Source: Hymenopus coronatus (Eukaryota > Arthropoda > Insecta > Mantodea > Hymenopodidae). Taken from it: DNA of 64,000 nucleotides. The stretch is taken from contig CM060893.1 in the NCBI GenBank assembly GCA_030762935.1, positions 13,250,001 through 13,314,000 of the forward strand, in the 5' to 3' direction. A program made the position numbers and the translations under genes. Under the pieces are notes generated by a model. The model made no database searches, had not been told where the DNA came from, and saw only the letters and a list, made by a program, of their open reading frames with translations. This document shows, in pieces, positions 56,542 through 64,000 of this stretch (the stretch's first letter is position 1; the number at the start of each line of letters is the position of its first letter).

Positions 56542-58516
56542 CAGAGATTATACCACATTGCTTAGAATGTATAGATTCTACACCAGGACAATACAGTTTG
56601 TGCAACACAACGTATAAAGGATCTAGACACTCTTTCATGCCTTCTCTCAACTGAATGTCATCTTTAATCACACAGGAAACTTAAAAATGTTAATATTTGG
56701 ATGCTGGACATGTCAGAAAAAGGCTTTAGTTTTGAAAAGAGGATTGAATCTTAGTATTATCACATTAAAAGGAGAATATTTTGAAGATTTATGAAGTAAT
56801 CCTGTTATGTTTCAACCTCTGTACTCCATAATGATACACCTTTACTTGGGCACATGGCAGTTTTCATATTTTTTTTAATTGTATACTACTGTTCTTGCCT
56901 TCAAAACATGCACCTGCTTTTAATTTTGAGAATTTATTCTGAACAAGATGCCTCAATGAAAAATGAGACACATGAGGCTTTGCTTATTTAGTTCTGCAGA
57001 TGTTCACTGCTGCCAAATGCATAAGGCAGTAAATGTGTTCTTGAAAGATTGAATTAAACTTGAAAAACTCAAGGCCATAACTGGCAGTTGAACTACTAAT
57101 CTTCAGCATAGAAATGCAAATGCTCTATTGCTGAGCTAACATGAAAAGTGCCCATATACCCCATTTATCTAAATGCCCTCGTAAATCACGAAGGTGACAA
57201 GTTTTAATGTGCATTCAACATTTTACTAGATAGCTCAGAATCAACATGGAAAGCCGAAGATATATGGTTCAGTCCTGGCCATGACAATAAATTTCTCAGT
57301 CATTCAACTTTCCACTTAATGGCTATACACAATCATCAAATTTACTGTGTATTATGTTTTGGTTAAAACTAATCATTCTCATAATGCTACAGAAGATTTG
57401 GTATCCCAGTTTCAGTCACTACTAATGAAAGATTGTTAACATGCTGGGAGGTCTGGTAAAATAGTACACTCAGCCCCAAGAGGCTCTTGGGGACCAGCGG
57501 TGCTGATCCAACAAATCATATATAAATATCAAGGGACGGCTTAGCATTTTAATCATATGCTCTCCTGAAGTAGAGGATGTAGCAGTCAGTGCAGATCCTT
57601 TGCTTAAGGCTGTTGCACTAAGTTGTTTTTATCATTTTTGGCTTTGTATAAACATTGCCTGTTCCTCATAAAATAGGAACTACTGGAAATGTAACTTCTC
57701 AAAGGTTTGAACCAATTTCAAGACATATCTGAAAAAATAACTAGTTGAAGAATAAATAATTTGTTATAAATGTTATATTTCCAATTGTTTAGTCCATGCA
57801 TGACCATAAAATTATAGTATTTTTTTTCTTTGTTTTATATAGATTTCATTTTCAATTAAATATCAACTCTATATTGAATACTATATTTACAACAATAGAT
57901 TTATTTACAAATACTCTTTCATTTATCCTAAGTCTGTGTACCAGATGAATAAAACAAGTGAATAAAATGCAGAAGTATGGTGAAACTAAGTTACCAGCCA
58001 AACTTGTTTTCTTCGGCAAAGAAGAAATTTTATGAAACTTATGGTCACCTCTGTTAGTGAATGTGTATTGTACAAGTTGTGATGATGTATGTATTAATAC
58101 TATAACAAATTTTCGTTGTCATGGGGGAGGGAGTTCACACATACAATTAATGATACAGTCTCCAGCGCTCTCTTATGCAGTACAAGGGCCACAACTGCAT
58201 CTTCGCACATTAAAAGCATTGTAATTACATCACTTGTGCATGTAATAAATACACACCAAAAGCTTGGTATAGCATGTTAGAGCATAGAATCTGTATTTGT
58301 TCCAATCTTAGATAGCACACTGATAATACAAAACATATATATACTGGGGAAAAAAGTATTTGCTGTATGACAGAGTGTTGTGGCCCTCGTAGACCCCACA
58401 AGTGTCCTAGGATATTGCACTAGGGGCCGGAAGCACATAGCAATTGACATAAATTAAGTACAAACAAAAATATGCTCAGAAAAAAGGGTCTGGTAACATG
58501 CAAAGCATTCGTTTGT
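56542..58516. other. 3' flank/UTR of the CEP170-like gene; weak SINE traces
   Basis: Contains degenerate tRNA-like heads at about 57070-57150 (-) and 57215-57305 (+). The sequence immediately below 58517 is probably 3' UTR of the - strand gene; a complement of AATAAA (tttatt) is at about 57900. No ORF supported. Confidence 0.35.
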
Positions 58517-58578
58517 TCACTGTGGTACTTCCAAATCAAGGTCGAAGTCTTCCTCATCAAACAACACTTCATCCAGCA
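58517..58578 (-). CDS. CEP170: CEP170-like centrosomal protein, last coding exon
   Basis: On the - strand an acceptor CTGTTGCAG/TG opens at 58578 and the frame reads LDEVLFDEEDFDLDLEVPQ to a TGA at 58519-58517. The first two bases complete the codon left by the exon at 60501-60652 (G|TG, valine), so the join is in frame. The acidic C-terminus closes the protein. With the other two exons it gives the 'SKELSS-x-LK-x-LKR' region followed by a V-LDEV block, which matches my memory of the C-terminal region of CEP170. Family role: microtubule-binding protein of subdistal appendages and spindle poles. Confidence 0.6.
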
Positions 58579-59129
58579 CTGCAACAGAAACACATGGTAC
58601 AGTTAGATGTGACATTAGGAAATGTGCTGGTTTTTACAAGACATTAAAAAAAAAAAAAAAAAAAATGTACAAGAGTTGTACACCTAGTATTCATTTAATT
58701 TTTGTGTTAGCAAAACAGCAACATTATAGTTGCATACATCTTTACCAACTTCCCAATCCAGAAGTATAATAATTTTGCACTAACATGAAATTTAAAATAG
58801 TTAAAATATTGAGAAAACATAAAATAACTTAATATTGAAAGAAATTTTGTCGTAAACAACTGACAGAAATAATGGCAATGATTATCATTTTTAGAAGTAT
58901 AGCCATAATTATATTACCATAACCATGAGCAGTTTTTTTAATTCATAAATTGTATCAACCACAACTGGGTACTTAATAGTTATGCTGTTTACATTTTAAT
59001 ATACATAGAATGTCTTAAAAAAAAAACACTACTGTGAGCAAAAAAACAGGTTTATTTATTTGAAAATAGTATAGTGTTTGGTACAACAGTATTTCCTAAA
59101 GGTTAGTTTCATGTACTGTTTTGTCATAT

Positions 59130-59137
59130 TCATTATA

Positions 59138-59169
<32 letters not shown>

Positions 59170-59171
59170 GT
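59130..59171 (+). repeat. (AT)n(T)n microsatellite
   Basis: About ten AT dinucleotides followed by about 17 T, in the intron between the last two CEP170-like exons. It resembles the microsatellite at 28704-28777 at the tail of a SINE, but no SINE body follows. Confidence 0.8.
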
Positions 59172-59577
59172 AGCTTCAATGCCCACTTTTACTACTTGTA
59201 GCATCGCAGGCAAATTTATCATATAAAATAGTTGCTGTTCATAGAAAAGCCAAGGACTTGCAGCAATGTTACTTACAATTACATAGAATATCACAAATAA
59301 ACAGTGTTGTAGCTTACTTTCGATCATTGTGGCCATTATTTGTAATAAATTACATTTATATGATATAGCCTCCTTCAGATTGTATATACAAAGTTAAATT
59401 ATTTCACAACTGAGTATATAGTCTGACCTAATGAATACTCAATGCTAATGTCTTCTTTTAAGATAGCTCTCAGGTCTCAAGATTAGATAGAAGGAATTAC
59501 ACTTGATAAAGAATGTGACCAATTTGTATGGTAGACAGATCCCATAAAAGGACACAATCAAGCACAAGTGTATATAT

Positions 59578-60130
59578 ACGAGGGTTGGGGCAAAAGTCAT
59601 GGCAACTATTTTTTTTCTTGAAGATACCAGTCTGGTTGGAAATACATGTGTGGACAATTAATAGCACTGAATGTCATAACACACTAGTTTACAGGGCAAT
59701 ATGACCATAGTGCAAAAGAATGACAACACATACAGTTGACATGACAAACCTGTGCCTAAAGACCCTCAAAATAGGCTACCATCACCACATGCTGCCAATG
59801 ATGTGGGAGACGCTGAATACCATCTACCGCAGAATTTGCTGCACCATGTGTGAATCGGGTCATCTGTTCATGCACAGCATTAGCAATGTCCTCTCGTGTT
59901 GCAAACCACCTATCACGTAGTGCTTCCTTAATCTTTCGAATGAGATCAAAATCACAGGGCGAAATGTCGGGAGAGTATGGTAGGTGCTCAATTCTTATCA
60001 TCCCCAACGTCGCAGCATGCCCTACACTCTCTGTTTTATGTGGTTATGCATTGCCATGCAGGGTTATTGAACTGTCCACAAGATGTGAATGTTTCTCTCT
60101 CAGAGAACAGCTATTTTAATGTAAGTGCGC
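59578..60130 (-). mobile_element. Mariner-type transposase relic with one terminus
   Basis: Left border ACGAGGGTTGGGGCAAAAGT (59579-59598) resembles mariner-type termini. On the - strand, the ORF at 59756-60007 reads EHLPYSPDISPCDFDLIRKI then KEALRDRWFATREDIANAVH, the third-aspartate region (YSPD-x-x-P-x-DF), with a C-terminal YFEGL. Just upstream, LHGNA, a stop, PHKT stands where LHDNARPH with the second aspartate is expected, so Asp is replaced by Gly and Arg by a stop. The N-terminal half and the other terminus are missing. Inactive. It sits in the last CEP170-like intron. Confidence 0.75.
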
Positions 60131-60500
60131 TGCTCAACACAGGTTACTTCCATCTCGCACGACACTCGCCAACTGACTGATTTCACAGCCTAGAATACAA
60201 ATCTATGATTTTGTTGTGACAAGTTCACATCATATTGCAGGATTAGTCAATATCAAATGCCTAGCATATGAATAAAAATTCAAACTTTTATAAATATTTA
60301 TAAATTGTGTGTGTAAATACCTTGTTATTCTTTTATCAATATGCAGCTTTTAAAATAACTTCATTTACAGTTCTTTGAATGCGTTGTTTCAGAAAACTGT
60401 TGGGTAGAACCTTAGGATTTTCATCAGAGGAATTTAAAATGAGACCAAGGCTTGATCAAGTTTTATAAAAACATTCGCTAATGGAAATTCTATTATTTAC
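60131..60500. other. Intron of the CEP170-like gene, nothing recognised
   Basis: AT-rich intron sequence up to the donor (- strand) at 60500. Confidence 0.45.
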
Positions 60501-60652
60501 CTTTAAACACATTTTCTATTCGCTTAAGGTTTTTTAACGTAGACGAGAGTTCTTTGGATGGACTTCGTGTTTGGGGTGATCCTTGTGTTCCTAATAATTC
60601 TATCACTGCAGTCAGCTTCTCCGCTCTTTCTTCATCCTCTTCATACAGGTAT
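60501..60652 (-). CDS. CEP170: CEP170-like centrosomal protein, penultimate coding exon
   Basis: 152 bp, bounded on the - strand by gttttacag/A and TTTAAAG/gtaaat. The first base completes the arginine codon opened by the exon at 63703-63788 (AG|A). It reads YLYEEDEERAEKLTAVIELL, then GTQGSPQTRSPSKELSSTLK, then NLKRIENVFK: a helix, a Ser/Pro linker and a second helix. The SPSKELSSTLKNLKR block is the best match to the CEP170 C-terminal region as I remember it. The + strand ORF at 60558-60782 is antisense. Confidence 0.65.
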
Positions 60653-61689
60653 CTGTAAAACATTGAATCAACATAGAAAACTTGTATATAATTGTAATTA
60701 TATTCAGCTCCTCTTACTGTACATAAACAAAAGCATGTACACTGATATTGATTGCTGGATGCATAACTGCTTATTGCAATAGAAATTAATTCTGTGTTTT
60801 ATATATGTTATATGCAATCACTCCATTAAATTTTTGGAGGCACTGACTAATTCATATACCTGCATTACAGTATTGTGAAATATATGGGGTTTAATTCTTG
60901 TGTTTAAACTTTTCATGTAGAAAAAGCAAGTGTACTTTGATTGCATTTTTGCAGATTGCTTACGCCTTGATGCTTGATCGCAGACTAATATTTCAGTCAA
61001 GCATAAAGCTGTAGTGCACAAGTTTTCCATATTAAGTATCATTTTAAATACTGCAAGAGTCTACAAGTATTTTTGAGTTCCAACACCCTGACAATTAAAT
61101 ATGTCCTTTCAGAAAGAAATCTAGCTCTACCAATAAGACAAATTGAGGAGTTCATATATGAATTTTTGGGTGTAATGTCAGCAGTGTAAAGAAATCCTGA
61201 AAGGCTCTTTTGATAGTGAACCTGACAACACCAAATCAGACACTGCTAGCTAGAGCTTGTGCCACTACCAAGCACTCTGTAATTGTAAGTTCAACATTAT
61301 ACAATAAAGTTTTTTAACGTTTTGCTTCCAACAGTTCATTTATACGAATGCATGTTGTCACTATTAAATTGCGGCTAAGTCATTCATTAGTCCCACAGTC
61401 TCTAAGTATTAGGAAATGTGCACTTTGCGGCATTAACTGCTTTGGCCAATCAGGTAAAGTGGAAGGCAGAGTAAACTTAGAAGAAACAGGGTTTAAGACT
61501 TTATTTATTTACATAGAATGTTCCAATGAGCATATTGCTCTAGGTTGGGATGCCCCTCTAGTGAGGTGGTAAGCAAAAGAATAAAATAAACACACATATA
61601 AAGGAGTATGTACACAAGTATAATATATACACACTTATTTAGTGTGGGTGTGATTAACCTTATTGCATATTTCAACAAACACCATAAAG
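60653..61689. other. Intron of the CEP170-like gene, nothing recognised
   Basis: About 1 kb without a supported element or exon. Confidence 0.4.
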
Positions 61690-62490
61690 ATTTTCTGTAG
61701 CCAAATTGTTATATTGCTCAAGTAGATTATTTGAAGGGTTTGCTTTTAAATTGGGATAAGTTGAGTGATTCTTTGATGTTAAGTGGGAGACTGTTATATG
61801 TTTTGGTGGCACTGTGCAATATATTTTTTATTCCATATTTGGTAGAGTTAACTGATTCTATGGAGATTTGATTGGCTAATCTTGTTTTGTAGGAGTGAAT
61901 GTCTTTTTTGTGTTTGATCACCAAGTTGGTACATGGAAGTTATTTTCAGTATTTTACACGAATAGAGATTCACTGTATTTACAGAAATAGGAAAATAGCA
62001 GTATGTTTCTTTCCTTAAATACTTCTTTGGAAGGCTTTAAGATATTGAATCCATAAAGTATTTTAATAGCTCTCTATTGTAGGATTTCTTAACAGCTTAG
62101 CTGTTTTTTTATTGTTATTGGACCATACTGCATTTAAATACAGAAAATTGGGGTGCAAGAGTGCAAAATAAAGACTTCCTTTACAGCTGTTATATAAGTC
62201 TAAATCTTTTAGTCTGTACAATATGTAAATAACAATGTTTTGCTGACAATGTGTTCAATAAGGTATGTCCGTGTCAAGATGAGTCTAACGTACGCCCAAG
62301 AAATCTGTTTATTCTTTCTATAGCATTCAGTATCTTTGATCTTAATTAACATATTACATGTAATTGGTCTAGAGGGTTTATGAAAAATCATATATTTAAT
62401 TTTTTTAGCATTAAGGATCAAGTTATTTGTGGACCATGTCTGTAGTGTTGCAAAGTCAATTTGCATGTTTTTCATTACCTGTAATTTAAA
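61690..62490 (-). mobile_element. Non-LTR retrotransposon relic (jockey/CR1-like RT C-terminus)
   Basis: The - strand ORF at 62209-62475 reads MQIDFATLQTWSTNNLILNA then KKIKYMIFHKPSRPI, the block after the catalytic motif of jockey/CR1-type RTs (W-x-xNxLxLNxxKTKxMxF). The ORF at 61727-61924 reads DIHSYKTRLANQISIESVNS then NSLPLNIKESLNLSQFKSK, the C-terminal 'HxYxTR ... NSLP ... FK' motif of the same group. The part between is decayed. The catalytic motif itself is not visible. It lies antisense in no gene but in the same strand as the CEP170-like gene, inside an intron. Confidence 0.68.
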
Positions 62491-62524
62491 TTAATTTTCA
62501 TAAAATAGGAAAATGTTATCTGCA

Positions 62525-63085
62525 AATGCATTTTACATGGAAAAAATGTTGAGCATTTTGATTTGATTTCTCAAAAATGGCTCTTATCAATTGCTGTATA
62601 TTAATTACATATGCAAGACAAAAATGAATATGTTGAATTTTCAGGGAACATCCCTTGAAGACCTCTTCATTCTAGATGAATTTTGCATAACTGGAAAGAT
62701 ATATACAAAAACTGTAGGTTCCATTAAAACATACAATTTATGTTCATATACATTTTTTTCCTGGAATTGAGCATTTCTGAAATATTTGTTATTAGTGTCA
62801 GTTTTAAAATACTTGAACTTTTCTCATAATGAGATTTTTAAACTCCTGGCCATGCTAAGAAATAAATTTCAATCACATTGAAACATCTTTTAAAACATTT
62901 GACTATTGCTCAGTGTATTCCCATATTTTTCCTTCTATCAATAAGGAAGTAATTAATACAACCATTTCTGATAATTTTTATCTTGATTAGCACGAAGTAG
63001 AGCGTAGGATCAGCTTTTGTAAAAATAATCTGTTGCAGAATTGCTAGAGTGTCATGTGAATAGGACTTATCAGACTTTTGTAGAT
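62525..63085 (+). repeat. Family A repeat, head-truncated copy
   Basis: Starts at the 'ttttacatggaaaaaatgtt' block and continues 'ctcaaaaatggctctta', 'tgttgaattttcagggaaca', 'gacctcttcattctagatga', 'cccatatttttccttctatc', tail 'gagtgtcatgtgaatagg'. Confidence 0.7.
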
Positions 63086-63329
63086 TGTACATTTACTGCA
63101 CTGAACATTTTACACGTCCTAAATTTCAAATCATACAAATTGCAGTGGAAAGGAAACTTTTATGGGTTTAAATTTCAGGAAGTTGGCAAGTATGGTCATG
63201 TATAAAAAATTCACACATCATCCAATAGTCCACAAATAATTTAAAAGTATATTCAAGATACAGAAGAAATATTTAAGCCAAAGAACAGCTACTCCATTCA
63301 AAACATATTTAATTCAAGTTTAAATGATG

Positions 63330-63690
63330 TCATAATGAAAAGTAACAGATCAGGAATGTATAAAATGAATTAACAATTAACAGTTTGACAAATTTTAGAT
63401 TGGTAAACCTATAAGAAATTTGGAGACACTGAAAGAGTACTACAGAGGATGTAAAATCTATCAAGGGTTCACATTTTTGCATTGAAATTAATCCAGAACC
63501 AGAGTTTAGAGAACCAAGCAATGAAACACAGCTTTTTTGTCATAAAAATAAATACCATGTATTCAACTTTGAAATGCCATGGCAAACAACCTTACCAGAG
63601 ATTTACAAGCCCCACCAAAGAACTTTGACAACCACGCCAGTTGAGAATGAACCTCACCACTGGCTCAAACATTCAAATAACTTACAAACT
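63330..63690 (+). mobile_element. Possible Penelope-like GIY-YIG relic
   Basis: The + strand reads GKPIRNLETLKEYYRGCK after a stop and an I, reminiscent of YIGxTxRNLETRxKEHYRxxK. A downstream open frame (HKNKYHVFNFEMPWQTTLPE onwards to a TAA at 63695) may be its C-terminal part. The resemblance is weak and decayed. Confidence 0.3.
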
Positions 63691-63702
63691 TTCTAAACTT
63701 AC

Positions 63703-63788
63703 CTCAGCTTCTTCATGAGATTGCATGAACTAATGCGTAGCTTGTTGGACAGACCACACACTGCAGCCATCACAAGGTTGTCCAGGGC
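63703..63788 (-). CDS. CEP170: CEP170-like centrosomal protein, antepenultimate coding exon
   Basis: 86 bp, bounded on the - strand by ttctctgcag/GCC and GCTGAG/gtaagt (both strong). It reads ALDNLVMAAVCGLSNKLRIS then SCNLMKKL and ends after two bases of a codon that the next exon completes. The LDNLVxAxVxxLSxKxR pattern is helical and recalls the C-terminal region of CEP170. Upstream exons lie beyond the window edge. Confidence 0.65.
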
Positions 63789-64000
63789 CTGCAGAGAATA
63801 ACATGTTAGTCTTGTTTAATCTATAGCTGTTATTCAGATACACATTTTCTATGGGTTGTGAGGGGCTTCTGGGAATATTAGATTTCTTATCCACAACTTT
63901 TTAATAAATGAACAAGAGAAATACAAGAGCATATACAGAGTATTTGGCCCCAATCACAATAAAAATTAAGTTGGTTCACAATAGCCAAAATGGAAGCGAG

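Noticed and set aside
1..64000. CRISPR array, operon, phage or plasmid features
   Set aside because: No direct-repeat/spacer arrays and no closely packed genes; the exon-intron structure and repeats are those of an animal nuclear genome.

Overview
The window is AT-rich animal nuclear DNA. Genes are split into small exons separated by kilobase introns with GT/AG borders, and most of the rest is dispersed repeats. The repeat set (mariner-type transposase relics, Penelope-like retroelements with GIY-YIG domains, jockey/CR1-type non-LTR relics, several tRNA-derived SINE families, and a very abundant ~0.9 kb family called 'family A' here) points to an arthropod. A large-genome insect such as a cockroach or termite is my inference; no marker in the window fixes the species.

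Two host genes can be supported, both centrosomal. On the + strand are the last exons of an SDCCAG8-like coiled-coil gene: exon A (5268-5385), exon B (23518-23614), exon C (23705-23787) and a large final coding exon D (32385-33226). Exon D encodes a Q/G/Y/S-rich, prion-like tail containing a recent 99-bp (33-residue) tandem repeat. On the - strand at the right edge are the last three coding exons of a CEP170-like gene (63703-63788, 60501-60652, 58517-58578), with all splice phases compatible. The two genes converge and are separated by about 25 kb. From memory, SDCCAG8 and CEP170 are also neighbours in vertebrates, but in a divergent arrangement, so this may be an old linkage that has been rearranged.

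Layout: 1-5.3 kb, intron or flank with a Penelope-type reverse transcriptase relic. 5.4-23.5 kb, an 18 kb intron holding a Penelope insertion with inverted arms and a 15-bp target duplication nested in a family A copy, a non-LTR relic, two MITEs, a fold-back element made of two transposase 5' halves with a SINE inside, a second Penelope inverted junction, and an internally deleted mariner. 23.8-32.4 kb, an 8.6 kb intron with a mariner relic, family A copies and SINEs. 33.2-58.5 kb, intergenic: SINE clusters, five long family A copies, a mariner relic, a 114-bp hairpin carrying a hammerhead-like core, and a few unrecognised ORFs. 58.5-64 kb, the CEP170-like 3' end with mariner, non-LTR and family A relics in its introns.

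The most interesting points are the prion-like repeat exon on a centrosomal protein, the SDCCAG8/CEP170 linkage, the repeated inverted architecture of the Penelope elements with possible hammerhead motifs, and the local density of family A. Family assignments rest on motif recognition and memory; no search was run.
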